64,000 nt of DNA from Rosa chinensis (lineage: Eukaryota; Streptophyta; Magnoliopsida; Rosales; Rosaceae), in assembly GCF_002994745.2 (NCBI RefSeq), contig NC_037090.1, positions 33,958,501 to 34,022,500 of the forward strand, given 5' to 3'. A model generated the notes under the pieces. It did not search any database. It was given only the letters and a program-made list of their open reading frames with translations, and had not been told where the DNA came from. The translations under genes and the position numbers were made by a program. This document shows positions 46,616 through 59,149 of the stretch, piece after piece (within the stretch, counting starts at the first letter, position 1; each line of letters starts with the position of its first letter).

Positions 46616-47063
46616 ATGCTGCTGCCGATGGGGCTCTTGGTTCATGCATTTGACTCTTCACTGCTCTTCTCAAATGACAACCTCCTAATTTCACCAATCT
46701 CACACTCCAACCTAAGATTTGCAGGCAACTCCCACTTCCTCTATTTCTCAATTTTTCGCTCCCTCTGTTACTATTATCTCATACTTGAATGCCTTTACAG
46801 GTCATCAATTCAATTTCAAGGAAAAGCATCATAAGGCTAGAATTGCAACCTCCAGCTTCATTTGTTTCTCTGCAAAGCTTGCCCAAGAGGATGTAAGTAT
46901 GTGACACTTCTTCCTTGTTCTATTTGGTCATGTGAATTTGTTATTTTGAAACAAACAAACAAAAAATGTTATTTGGATAATGCAGAAACCGGAGCCTGTA
47001 GTAGTGAAAGAGAAAAACGTGTCAGTGATTCTTTTGGCTGGAGGAAAGGGTAAAAGGATGGGT
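46616..47063 (+). pseudogene. ispD: Captured ispD exons 1-2 (MEP cytidylyltransferase), intron retained
   Basis: Exon 1 (46616-46892) encodes a plastid-transit-peptide-like N-terminus (GLLVHAFDSSLLFSNDNLL) and then shifts frame near 46750, ending AQED. A 93-bp GTAAGT...TGCAG intron follows. Exon 2 (46986-47063) encodes KPEPVVVKEKNVSVILLAGG and continues KGKRMG, ending at a GTAAGT donor. LLAGGKGKRMG is the nucleotide-binding signature of 2-C-methyl-D-erythritol 4-phosphate cytidylyltransferase, which joins CTP to MEP in plastid isoprenoid synthesis. The next expected segment (MPKQYLPL...) is absent, and the whole piece lies inside CACTA 2b. It is therefore a captured 5' fragment, not the functional gene. 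Confidence 0.8.
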
Positions 47064-49880
47064 GTAAGTCCTCTTCGACATTTTCATCGAGCGTAAGTAA
47101 ATCCATTTGAGGATGTTACCGGCATTCAGGTCTTATCAGATAGATTGGTAATATGATAGCCCTTTTAACCTTACTATGTTTCCTTACTACGTTACATTTG
47201 TATAAACACATTATAATATGGTTTCAGTTTTGGTCTTCTACAAACACGCTTCTTATTAGTTATTAGGGATTATTTTGTGTGTGTAGGTACATGACCTTAT
47301 TTACCACATTGAGTTGGCAAAAGGTTGTTATAAGGACATTGCAGCAGCTCTCGCAAGAAACTGCATTCTTTGAGAAAGCTAGGTCTTGAACCAAACCTTG
47401 TTCAATTGAATATAAAAGATTGTAAGCTAATTAATCAAAAGAAAAGTATGACCAACTATATCTTTTATCTTTTATCTGTGCAGCTACTATTGGGCTTAAT
47501 AGCAATTCATCCTTTTCTTGAATGTTATTGTGGTTTGATTTGCGTTTGGTACTAGTACTATTTGGACTTGTTACTCTTAGTAAGCTGCTGCTTATTGTTC
47601 TAGTGGTTGTGAAATTTGACAAGTAAATGAATTGTATTTCATCATCTTTCTTCTACACTTGCATGCTCATGTGAATACCATGCTGAATGTGTATTTTGTG
47701 TTGCAGGTTGTCACATAAAGTTGTAAGGTATTATAAATAAGTAGCTTAGACACAGTAAGTTGCTTAATGGTTACATAAATTACTTATAGAATAATCGAGT
47801 TTTGACCAGAAATTAATTGGATAGTTTTCTGATGATAAATTCTCAGTTTGAAAGCTTAAGGTTGTTGACAATAGGAGATGCATATTATGAAGAGCAAGTA
47901 GGAGCAATGATTGACCAAATGCTTCAACAGGTCCATGTGCTTTGAGAAGGGTAAATTCAAACTTGTATTGCATTTCAGTTGCTCATTGTTCTGCATTTAT
48001 TGGTAGCTGAAATCTATAAAAATTGAATATAAACTTTAGTTAATTGAATATGAACTTGAACTGCATAGGATCTTTTAATCTGATAATTCATGTTCACCAT
48101 ATATGGGAGGTGTGTTTTGAAACTTTCATTTAGCTGCTTAAACATTTACTGGGTTTACTACTCTTTATTAGTTCTCTGCTCTCTAAAAAACATATATAAC
48201 ACATATATGTATTATGTATATATGTAGCATAATATAGGTGTTTGTGTTTACGTATATATATGCTTAGGACCAAAATACTACTCTTTATTCTATGCATGCT
48301 TGTTTCTGTGTTGGATCTCAAGCTCATTTTGTTGTAGATTGGCATAAAAGAGGATAGCAACACTTTCTGTGCTCAGTTTGCTGGTTCCCTGCCATTTATT
48401 TTTGTTGTGCATTATTGAAATGTTGCATCAATGGCGCTACTTATTTCTTTACTTTGGTCAAGTCTTACTTCTCTCTTTAACTTTGCAGGTTGTAGCTCCT
48501 GTCAAAATGACATTTCAAATCTAAGTGACTTAGGTTATTGTTTGGGCAGATATGCAACCTGTGTAATACCAGTAAGTGCCTTCTATGGTTTAAGTCTTCG
48601 GTAATGCTGAAATATAGTAATAATTGGACTTAGATTTGAGTAATATTGGGCTTGAAGTGCAAAACAGATGCCATGTTACGCCTCTAGTACAAGACTTAAG
48701 TAATTTGGTCAATCACCAATTCCTAGTTATTACTTATTACTTTATATCTTTTAGCAAGGAACCTTGTGAAAGTACTAGTATCTTGCTTAGAGGAGTCTGC
48801 AAAATATTCTGGCAGCTATTATCACTGCAGTTCTCCCTTGGTCATTTCAAAGAAAAGGTACATGCTAACTGCTATGTTAGCAGAATGTTTTTAATGGCTA
48901 CACGAATGCAGAAGGATATTTATGTTTGTAACATGCTCAATATACAAATCCATACTCATTTGTATTTGTAGGCAATGCATTTAAATATTTATTTTTTAAA
49001 TTTTCTTGCTTTAAATTTGTTGAGCTATCAGCATCTGTAAGGGCGGCTTTCAGGCAGAATTTTGTAGTCAATTTATATTCTCATGATATAACCTTCAACT
49101 AGGATGTGAATATGTTCTTCCGTGAGTATAGATCCTCCTAGCTACCCATATACACACACTCAAGATGTGCTGCTTATGAAAAACTCCAGTACATATGCTT
49201 TAACTAGGAATGGAACAACATGTTGAAATGCCTTCATCCTTCCTTGATTATAGAACTTCTTTATGCAGATAAATTTCTGTTGGCTGTATGAGTATTTCTT
49301 ATTCAATTGCTCTATTTAGCTTGTGGTAATTTTGAGTGTGCTTTTGTCTAAATGATATTATCCTTGTTTCTCAATCATTTTAGTCTTGAGAATTTGTTCT
49401 CAATGATTATTTTCTAGTACATTATCCTTCCTTCTTTACTTACTTTCAGTTCTAAAAAGAAAGTACTGAATTTGTGCAATCATGTGTAATTGTGCTGGTG
49501 CTAAAATTGATTGATATTATCATATTGCAGACTCAATCACAGGATGTTGGGTACAAAGCTGCTTCATATATAGATCGTGCAGGAGGGGAAAGATACAGTT
49601 CATGTACTCTCAATCAAGTCAAGCTGGGGTTCTTAGTTTAGTTTATATTTTCTCCTTTTTCTCCTCTACTGGGTATATTGATTACAACAAGCTGGTGGAG
49701 AAGGCAAATGTAATTTGTGTGAATATTTGGGAAATACTTCATTTTCATATCAATTTACTGAATTCATTTTCTTGGAATTCAACAAGAATGAATGAAAAGA
49801 ATTGTCCAGGATGTTATAGTACAATGGTAAAAGCTCAATGTGTCATTGCATAAATACATTTAATTGTTAGTCTTCACATC
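47064..49880 (+). other. CACTA 2b interior with unidentified exon-like pieces
   Basis: Possible exons include about 47288-47390 (acceptor GTGTGTAG, then VHDLIYHIELAKGCYKDIAA) and about 49531-49618 (acceptor TTGCAG, then TQSQDVGYKAASYIDRAGGE). No family was recognised. The 3' part from about 49700 resembles 62235-62410 in element 2c, so it is shared element sequence. Confidence 0.4.
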
Positions 49881-49889
49881 ACACTTTTT

Positions 49890-50221
49890 GCCAAAAGAAC
49901 TGTCGTATGTATACAATACTCACAATGGATACAAAATAAAAATTGTCGTCTGAATAACAGTCACACAACGGTTATAAACAAAAACGACTTCTGAATTGCA
50001 ATCACACAACAGATTCTTAAGTTGCCCGTTGTCTGAGTAACATTCATACAACAGTTAATGTTGTCGATAGCCTGTCGACATTTTGTCGACATGGATGCCG
50101 AGTTCTTCACACGACAGTTCTCTAAATCATGTTTTATCAGACGACAGCGAGATATACGACAGTCAGCTCTGTATCATACGACAGTTTTTAGCCGTCGTCT
50201 GATTCAATTTTTGTACTAGTG
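49890..50221. repeat. CACTA right-end (A-type) subterminal repeats
   Basis: Dense TCAGACGAC/GTCGTCTGA-related octamers and GTCGACA units. The same region, in either orientation, is present at 45034-45302 and 62440-62779. Confidence 0.85.
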
Positions 50222-50224
50222 AGC

Positions 50225-53200
50225 ATCCGTGATCTGTATTACTCTCACACAACAGTTTTTATTGTATGGTTGTTGTGAACATTATGTGCGTACAACAGAA
50301 AATGAAATCAAAAATCACCAAATGAACAGTAATTACCAATATATATCTAATATTGTTATAATCCACATAATTGTACTGAAATGTATTAGACAATATTGCC
50401 AAAAAGGAGCACTATGAATACATGGAAGAGAGTAAGAGGGAGAGAGAATGTGATGCCGCCTCTACAAAAAGACCAAACTCCAAATTGTCTCTCTTCGTCT
50501 CCAAATGCAACAAAATTAGTCGAACTCAAACTTGTATAACTCAAGCAACTAGCCTCCATCAGTTCATTTTCCAATTCCAATTCAGGTAAGCTGCAAGAGG
50601 TGATGTAGATTATCAGATCTAGATTGCAATACACTACTAGATGACTGACACACAAGATGTAGAAAAATAAACTTACAATGTTATTCTGAGGTTTGCCCCA
50701 ATAGAATCCATGGAGAATAACCGGCAAGAGATTGCAAGCTACAAAACAAAAGAGTGGTTAATGATGTGACCGTAATGCAAACCAACCAAGCAAGTAATTA
50801 ACAATGGCCATCAATGATAGATATGTCACAGTTATCATCAATGTCATAACCCTGAGAAAGAGGTCACATACATTCAAAATTGAGCATATAGATATGATAA
50901 GAAATGAAGCAGAAAACTAAAAGAACGAAAAGGTGATTACTGCTTACAATTGAAGCTTATACTTCCTGAGCAGAGATGATTCTGAACTAACAGTATCATC
51001 ACTCTTTAGCCAAATCTCGCACAAGGCAGCTACTAAATATCCTATTTCATCATTCACCAATAATTTCCCATCATGTACCTGCTGCATAGAACCTTAGGAA
51101 CATTAGAAAATATATATAAGTTCTGCTTCTTTCACATGAATCCAGTTAATGCACGCAGTAACCAAGAATATCAAGATCTTACCTCAACATAATCTGCAGC
51201 CTTGACCACAATTTTTTTTTCTAAATACATCGCCCGAGCTAATGCCAATTTCTTGCATATTGCACAGAATGCCCAAGGAGAAAGTGTCAAAACACTACAT
51301 ATCACAAACTTCTTAAAAACAACAAACACCAATTCACTATTAATATATAAGATGTTATACACACTACCTGCAAGATTGGAGGTGCCTTGAAAATTACTAT
51401 ATCTGCCAAAGACAGTAGAATGGATACCAGCAAGCAGACTAAGATTATATCATGGTCTGTCTGCTTGCTAATTCAGTGTAGAAAAACCAATGGTTCTTTC
51501 AGGGACTTCTTGTGGGAACATCTGTAAAAATATTAGTAAAAGAATCAGTATTGCATCCAAACTGTCCGGAAAAAAAAATTGTAAATAGGATATTCGAGTA
51601 ATAGCAGTTTAGTCCATCACCTACAGTAGCATATAGTGAGTTGCACTGCATTTCACTCCAAAAGCTCAGCCAAAGCTCTAAAAAAGAACACAAAAGAGTG
51701 GTCAAGTTTGAAGCAAAGACAAAAGAACCCTCACTGACTTTAACTTGGAAGTTTTACTTTGACTTTCAATCAAATACATTGAACGTTCGAGAAAATTAGA
51801 GAATCTAATGACTCCATGAAATGAAATCCAAAAATTAAAAGGACATCTATACATTGGTACAGGTGTAAATGGACAGCAAACTAAATGCAAAAGGAAATCC
51901 CATAAAGCAATTACATCAAGTACTATTGATCAGAGAGATTAAAAACAAACCATCCTCATTCACCTATAACAAAAGCCCAGTTTTGGAAATAGCAAAATAT
52001 TAAAGAAGATACTATTTCAATAAACCCACACAGATTAGAATGTGTGAGAAGCTCAGTATTCTATTTTTCCAAAGAAAGAACTGGAGAAGTGAAATAAGAA
52101 CAAATTCGTAACATACAAAACTTAACAGAGAAAGCAAGAGAAGTTGCAATTACAAAACAAAGTAATTCAATTCAAATAGAAAACAATAACATTCTTCTAC
52201 TTCAACTAAAATCTGATTACCCATAACACTAACACTTCTTTCATTATTCATGCATATGTTCTAAACAATAAACCTCACTATAAATTTTCTCTTAAGATAA
52301 AAAATAATAATAATAAAACAAAATTAATACTTACAGTTGTAGGCAATGTGGAAAGATGTCGGATATAGATTCAGCAGTTGGCAAATCAGCATCTCTCTAG
52401 GCAAAAGAACCAACTTCGTCATTTTCAAGCTGCGGTCCTTACACGTATACAAGACTCGGCTTATACGATTCAAGCAATTTACGGAACTTCTCTTTGCAGT
52501 TAGTCAGAGTTTGAACCTACATTCGAAGAGTCAAGACATTGTAAAATTAGAAACTAAACTAAAACATCCAATTCACTTAATAAGCTGAGAACAAAAACGT
52601 GCTTCTAATAACATTCAAGGAAGAAGAACACTACAAGTTCCCTAAGCATGAAACATTGTTTCCCTGAAGACCACCAACAGAGTTGGCAACAGCAAAGAAG
52701 CTCAAGCTCCTCACACAAAACTTAAAAGCCCAAAAACCATCATATCCCCTAGTTTACAACACCGAGACAGGCCTCAATTTCCAACTTCCTGATCAAAAAT
52801 TCCAACTCTAATCCACCTAGTAGCTAACATTCAAGGAAGAAAAACCAAATCTACTGAGAATGATCAACTCCCAGAACCAAAATCTCTCCAGAAACCCAGC
52901 ATGCAGTAGCAACAAGATCCAGAACCCAAAACAAAAGAGACCCAAAAATGGAGGAATTAACCAACTTTGTGTCACTGAAACAAGCAATTGAAAAAAAAGC
53001 CCCCAACTTTGAATCCCAGAAAACTTGAAATTGAGAAAACAAGGAGACCCAGATTAGAAAAGATGGAAAAATCAAGGAAGCTGAGAGAAAACTCACCGGC
53101 CCAGAAGATTGAAGAACAGAAAAAATTGAATGAGACCCAGATGAGGAAATTCAGGAACTTGAACAATCCAGAAGAGAATGGCGACAAAGAATCACAAATA

Positions 53201-53690
53201 AGAGAGAAGAATACCATGAAAACATAAACAAGCTGAGAAGCAACTATCTAATTTCCTCATAACCTAACCATATCAATTTATCAAGCAAACATAAATTGAT
53301 CGACTGCAAAGCCTTAATACCTGCTTACCCAGAAACCTTCGAGTTCTGAGTTTTCGCTCCGGGTTCTGAGTCTTAGCAGATTTCTCCAACAGCTTCTCTC
53401 CAAGGGAATCGGGTCGAGCTGAATAAAATCGATCTCAGTTCACCACCTCAATCCCGTTCGCGGTCTACCATCACACTCGGAGAGATGAGATTGGTTTGGG
53501 AGAGTGAGATTTTGGCGAGAGAGTGAGCTAGCTAGGGTTTTGGTTTTGGGTCGTCTGTTGAGAGTGAGGCGAGTCGAGAAAGGGCTTTGGCTGGTTTCGG
53601 GTCTGTCAAGAGAGAGAGAAGGTTTCGGTATTTGTGTCAGTCTAGTTACTTTAGTTCTTTTTTTCCCTCTTTTTTTTGCTTAGGTGTAGG
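50225..53690 (-). other. CACTA 2a interior, with gene-like minus exons
   Basis: The 5' part on the minus strand (53690 down to about 53220) matches the leader of 2b (46380-46500), for example GGTTTCTGGGTAAG and 'gataaattgatatggttagg'. Downstream content differs from 2b. No transposase was found. Confidence 0.45.
50944..51230 (-). pseudogene. Unidentified captured gene fragment, two exon-like blocks
   Basis: On the minus strand a block ending at 51183 (AMYLEKKIVVKAADYVE) stops at a GTAAGA donor. After a 104-bp gap and an AGCAG acceptor, 51078-50944 continues in phase as VHDGKLLVNDEIGYLVAALC and on to a TAA. The joined frame has normal amino-acid composition and keeps phase across the gap, which favours a real gene source. 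I do not recognise the family. Confidence 0.4.
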
Positions 53691-54171
53691 GTTTCAACCG
53701 GGTTTGTGATGAGGCCCTATCAATTTAGACAAGGACTCACACAACAGATTTGTCTAAGAATGTGGTATGAATGCAGCCATCTAAATTTAGGATTAGTCTC
53801 CTATTAATTTGGCTTCCCTATTTGGGGAGCTGAAGGAAACATCGTGGTGGGAAATCTCCCTCCTTTCTGTCAAACGTATTAATCAGACCACAATTTTATT
53901 GTTTCTCGTTGTATGATTAGCACCTGTTGGGCAAAATTTTGGACTTTGAGATGGGATTTGGCACCACTGACATGGTGGGAAAGTTACCGCTCAATTTTTT
54001 TAGTCATACAACAGTTCTGTCCTGAAACGTTGTCTGAATTGATTCATAATTTCATATCAAACGACAGGTTTTACAAAAATGACGTCTAAAAAAAAAAATC
54101 AATTAGACGGCAGAAAACTGTAATGTGTCGTCTAAAAGGTGTCGTCTGATTCAATTTTTGTACTAGTATAT

Positions 54172-56028
54172 AAATTAGAATGAAATGTTCGATTAATTAT
54201 TTGTTTGGCGGCTTGCAATCGTCGAGTTGTCAAAGGATGGGGATGGCTTATTAGGTTATTCAATACATCCGCATATGGCATGGTGGAAGCGTGGTTGAGT
54301 GGTGAGAATTCAGAGTCGTCCCTATGCGACTTTGAATGAATTAATCATTTTTCGATCATAAGCATGCTACATTTTATCTTAATCTCATTAGCATCGAAAA
54401 TGAATTGGATTGAAATCACTTGAGCTACTCCTTGGAGATGTTGAACTAGGCTGTTGAGATGGTGTTGATGTTTTGTTGAGGCTGTTAGCCTGTCACGACG
54501 TGCTAACCCTATACATGCAATATCTCTAGTTAGTCGAGGAGAGAAACAGTGAAACACTAGTCCTGGTTAGAAAACTCTGAATCTCCTTGAAGCTTCATAT
54601 GAATCGCAGAGTTAATTACAGGCTCTAAATGGGCCTGGAATCCCAAAGGGATCTGAGTTCGAATACTTGAGAACTTTTCACAGGGGTGAAAATGCTCCTA
54701 GGCCCCATCACAAAGTAAGCAAATCTTAGCCCACCAAAGCTTTCTAGAATTCTAGTGCTACAAGCTTTTTATTTGAAAATTAAGAACCGCATGTCATTGG
54801 CTGCCAATACATCAAGGTCTCCTTGGTTGGTTTTCATATTTCTCAAACACGTACCCTGGCACACCAAGAGAAAAGTCTATATAATTTAATATTTTAATTA
54901 ACAGAACTATTAACATTTTAATTAACACTATAGTTCTGGTATACCAACAGAATGGCATGAACCGGCCATGGCCAGGAGCTACTTATTTTTTGAATCTTTA
55001 CTAGCACCAATATATGTCTATAAACAGTTGAAATTTGATCCTTATAATATAGATGAGCATAATCACTTACGGGGGAACAAGGCGGCGGATGGTTTTGTTG
55101 TCAAGGCCAAATGCCATAGACGGCTACTTTCCAGGCTTGGGTTTCATCAATATCATTGTGGTTCGGAAAACTCCACATGTAATCATGAGGAGACACACCG
55201 GAGAAGACATTCCCATCTTTTCGCTCAAACCGAAGATCATCAGCATTGGCGTAGTTGGAATCCATCGTTCCATCATCGATCAGAAGAACATCATTAGAAT
55301 GGGATTGTAGGATTGCTCCCAGTAACAAGAGTTGGGAAGCCATTTAGATAGTTGCAGCTAGCTGAAGATCAGGAGCACCCTGGATTACTTATATATACAC
55401 AAAATTTCACGTAACCTGATTCAAAGAAATAGTAAATAAGTTCCGATCTGTGAACTATTAGTACTTAATTTTGACTAGTTTATATATTATAATAGTTAGG
55501 AAAGAAATGTTTCCACAAGCAGAGACTTCATGCAGCATTTACTTTTTCCACAAGAAAGATGTTTGAACGTGAAAATCTGTCATGCAATTCTCGCCATATA
55601 TAATCAAGCGAGTTTGTAAGGAGTTGGCCACCATCTAAAGCAATGCCACTTTTACATGAGTCAATAATCGCTGGACAACCAAGAGAAGAAACCAGGTTGG
55701 CTTTCGTAATGTATTATGTATTAATTCCTAAAAAATATATATGAATAATTGAAAATTTTCCATTGATTGAAGATCGACCATACATAATAAATTATATATC
55801 ATCTTAACTACTAAAACAGATGGACATTCATCAAACAATTATAGGCGGGACTCGGGAATGTTGGAAACCTACCTAAGATTTGGTGAGACTGGAACTAGTC
55901 TGTCTAGTTTGGTGAAATAGTAGTCACTAGTTATATATCTTTTCGTCATTTTATCTTTTTCCTCTTACATGAAGCTTAAAGTTAAAATCTTTATTCATGA
56001 CGTACCTCATCTTAGTACTTTGAGTTAA
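54172..56028. other. Region between CACTA elements; one weak open frame
   Basis: The only notable frame is minus 55343-55101 (80 codons, MASQLLLLGAILQSHSNDVL to a TGA). It has even codon use but no recognised domain. The plus strand is also open here (55053-55310), so coding is uncertain. The rest is AT-rich without a gene. Confidence 0.35.
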
Positions 56029-58719
56029 CATCACTATGTCAAAAAATGCTTCCTAGCATACTCCTCAGACGACAGAAGACGTTTTTTCTGTTGTCTGATT
56101 TTTTTGAATGTCTTCAGACAACAGTTTTAACTATTTATGTCGTCTAAATGGTGTCAAAATCAACACCGATTCAACTTTTTTAAGTTTGTTATAATTTAGA
56201 AAATTCAGACAACAGATTCTGTTGTCTGAGTAAATGGAAAAATTATTTACCCTTGTATGGACAAAAAAAAAATTTGGTTGAACTAAAACTTAATGTGAAC
56301 TAGATGCCGATAACCCGAGTTTTCTCAACACTTGGTCAAAAAAACAGAAACCTTCTTTCCCTCTCCCTGAGCTACACCCCGAGCAACTGCAGCTCCCCAT
56401 TTTGGTTCTTCTCCCCCGATCAGAGACATTCTTTCCCTTTCTCAATTATGGTTATTCTCTCCCTGATCTAGGTTTTCTACACAGAAGAGTCTCATCAACC
56501 TCTCCCCGATCTAGGTCAAGAAGACACTATTGGTGGAGTTCTTCGATTTCACAAACGATTTCACGGTAAGTCTTATTCTTCGTCTTAGGGTTTCGACCTT
56601 GATTTGTGTTGGGTTTTAGGACTTCCTTGGGATATCGATTTGGGGTTTTAGGGTTTCTTTGGGATATCAAATTGGGAGTTTCCTTTGAAATTAGATTTGG
56701 GATAACGATTTAGAGATGGGGTGATTGAAATAGAATTGGGTTTTATTCTGGTTTATGGATTTGGGGATGGTTTATGGTTCATTTCTATTTGGGATGGTTT
56801 ATGGTTATTCAGAATCTAAGGCTTTGACTCCTCTCCAATAGTGCTCCTCCCTCTCAATCTTCAGCCTCCATGACTCTATATATGATGCCTGAGATTCAGT
56901 TCCTTGTTTTTTCTGTTGGGTTTTCTGAAATTTTCACTTCTTATTGATTGGGACATTGGGTATATGAAATCTATGTTTGAGTATATGAAATCCATGTTTG
57001 GGTTTATTGATTAGATGGTTGCTGGCTTGCTACAATTGCTTATTGTTTGGAATTGATGCTTTGTTAATGGAGTGATGGTTGTTTGACGTTTATTTAAAGA
57101 ATTGCTGATTGTTTGATTGTTTGGATTATACATGCGAGTCTGTGAGCTTGTTTGTTCAGTTTGATTGTCTGGGATTATACCTGCGAGTTTGGTTTATATG
57201 AATCTCATTTTGTTTAGCTTTGTATGTTTAGTCGTAGCTGGTAGGACAATTACTTAGACTCCTTGCTTCTCAATTGCAATTTGAGGTTATGCTTGTCCCC
57301 ACATTAATTTTTCATTCTATTAACTTTGTTAGCTAGACTTTATTACCTGCAATTGATTTTCATGAATGGAACATTACGTCTTTCTTAATTTCTTGGATTC
57401 TAGGCTCATATTCTCTTTCTTTTGCTTTTCTCAAGTGCTTAGCCTTGGATTCTTGTTTTGTTGCTGAGAAATTTAATTGTCGAGACTCAATCATCTATAT
57501 AAGTCGTGGTAGTTGTGTTTGTGTAAATCATGGAAACTGGAATAAGATTAACGTACTTCATTTGGATTTGGTTTTGTGTTGTTTGTAAAACTTGGATTCT
57601 TCTCATTTATTCCTTGGTGAAAAGTGAAAACAGATCATTAAGGAATCAATTTCTCATCACTTTGAGCTATAGCTCAAACCTTTCTCTGGTATGTGTCCTG
57701 ATTTGGGTAAAAGAACTTGTTTGCTTAATGCAAGAGGCATGAACACTTCCTTGCCTTACAACTAGAACTGAAACCTGGACAGAAGGTTTGCCTTCTCAAG
57801 ACCTAATGTAACACAGATTATTAAGCTAGAGGGATACTTTAGTATTTGGTTCAATATGTTGACTTGGTTTTTGGTATCTTTTGGTGCTAGGTTTTGGATG
57901 TACGTTGTGGAATTGGAGGACCACTTAGAGAAATGGAACGCTTCATGTGAATGCCATTTAATTATTTTTACTTTGGTTGATGTGGCCTGCCTTGTTATGG
58001 CTATGATATTTTAATTATGAAATTGCACACGTTTAGAGGCCAGACTATGCTATCAAATGTGCTTTTAGCTCCCTTATCTGCATTGTTTCTTTATAAATTT
58101 TGAATCTGTACTACTATTGCCTAATAATATTACGTACATTTAACATTGATTATTAGGCCACACTACTACAAAAATTGAATCAGACGACACCTCTCAGACG
58201 ACGCTACGCAATTATCTGTTGTGTGATTGATTTTTTTTTTTCAGACGTCGTTTTTATAAGAGCAGTCGTCTGATAGGGACTTAGGAATTAGTTCAGAAGA
58301 CATTTAAGATAAAAACTGTTGTGTGATGCTAAAAAAAATTGAGTGCCAAGTTTCCCACCGCATTAGTGGTGCCAAACCCCATATGAAACCCCAAATTTTC
58401 CCCAACATGTATTGATCATAAGACGAGAAATAATATAACTGTGGTCTGATAAAATAGTTTGATAAAAAGGAGGGAGATTTCCCACCACCATTTTTCACCA
58501 AAACCTTGGAGGGAAGTCAAATTTATAGGAGACAAACCCCAAAATTTGAAATGGCTACATTCAAACCACATTGTTATAAAATACTGTCGTGTGAGTCCTT
58601 CTCAAATTGATAGGACTTGGTCCAAATGGGCTTGAAACGCTAACACTTGAGCCAAAAAATTGACAAAAAAAAAAAAAACATAAGCATGCATTACATTAAC
58701 CCTCCGTCTCGACAATGCC

Positions 58720-58721
58720 TT

Positions 58722-58764
<43 letters not shown>
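58720..58764. repeat. CT microsatellite in the CACTA 2c leader
   Basis: About 22 CT units at the same relative position as the run in 2b. Confidence 0.95.
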
Positions 58765-58766
<2 letters not shown>

Positions 58767-58879
58767 ACACAGACCTAAAACCAAAACCCTCACCCTCGAC
58801 AGCTCCTTATTCTCTCAAAAAAACCTAGAGCCAAAACCTCCTCACTCTTCGCCATCCCAATCGCAGCCTGGGAGACCCA

Positions 58880-59024
58880 GCGAGCCTGCTCCTCCTCCAA
58901 CTTCACCCGACGGCAGCTTAACCTTAAGTCGATCCAGATCTTCTTGTCCGACTTCGATTGGTCTTCCGGAAATCGAACACGGGCTCATCGATTCGTATCG
59001 CGACAAGTGGTACTCCTCTCGGTA
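58880..59024 (+). pseudogene. Captured exon fragment, possibly a trihelix transcription factor
   Basis: The frame is Pro/Ser-rich (PAPPPTSPDGSLTLSRSRSS) and ends IEHGLIDSYRDKWYSSR at a donor-like CG|GTAAAG. The last part recalls the first helix of trihelix (ASIL-like) DNA-binding domains, where an LIxxYxDKWYSLxRG-type sequence occurs. The rest of the domain is absent. Identification is from memory of the motif and remains weak. Confidence 0.3.
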
Positions 59025-59149
59025 AAGCCATCGTCCCGGTCCTCAATCTCTGAGATTAGATTTCAACTTTGGGTTCCAATTCTCCATTTAGTGGTTTGTT
59101 GATTCAAATTCTTTGAATTCATTCTCTGATTTGTTGATTTTTACTTTTG

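Larger units (their letters stand above)
45303..50221 (+). mobile_element. CACTA transposon 2b, carrying ispD exons, nested in 2a
   Basis: Termini are CACTAGTACAAAAATTGAAT and, reverse complemented, CACTAGTACAAAAATTGAAT. AGC flanks it at 45300-45302 and 50222-50224. Joining the flanks restores 'gatagcatccgtgatctgta', which is the text found intact at the same place in the relative ending at 62779. The left subterminal region (45303-45800) and 5' leader with a TC microsatellite are shared with 2a and 2c. The middle carries exon-like pieces. Confidence 0.92.
45034..54168 (-). mobile_element. CACTA transposon 2a, minus orientation, with a nested relative
   Basis: Termini are AACTAGTACAAAAACTGAAT (left) and, reverse complemented, TACTAGTACAAAAATTGAAT (right). 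Both lack the first canonical C but keep ACTAGTACAAAAA. TAT lies on both sides (45031-45033 and 54169-54171). The left end has the right-end (A) subterminal pattern and the right end the left-end (B) pattern, so it reads on the minus strand. Without the nested copy it is about 4.2 kb. It has no transposase. Confidence 0.82.

Noticed and set aside
44692..47063. Treating the exon at 44692 as exon 1 of ispD
   Set aside because: The ispD transit-peptide exon with its own ATG is at 46616 inside the CACTA element, whereas 44692 lies outside that element's ends.
45034..54168. Reading 45034-50221 as one element and 45303-54168 as another
   Set aside because: The subterminal patterns (A-type and B-type) and the TAT and AGC duplications fit only a plus-strand element 45303-50221 nested in a minus-strand element 45034-54168.
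55053..55343. Possible small gene with frames on both strands
   Set aside because: Not rejected outright, but neither strand shows a known domain, splice partners or a promoter, so it is mentioned only as a weak frame.
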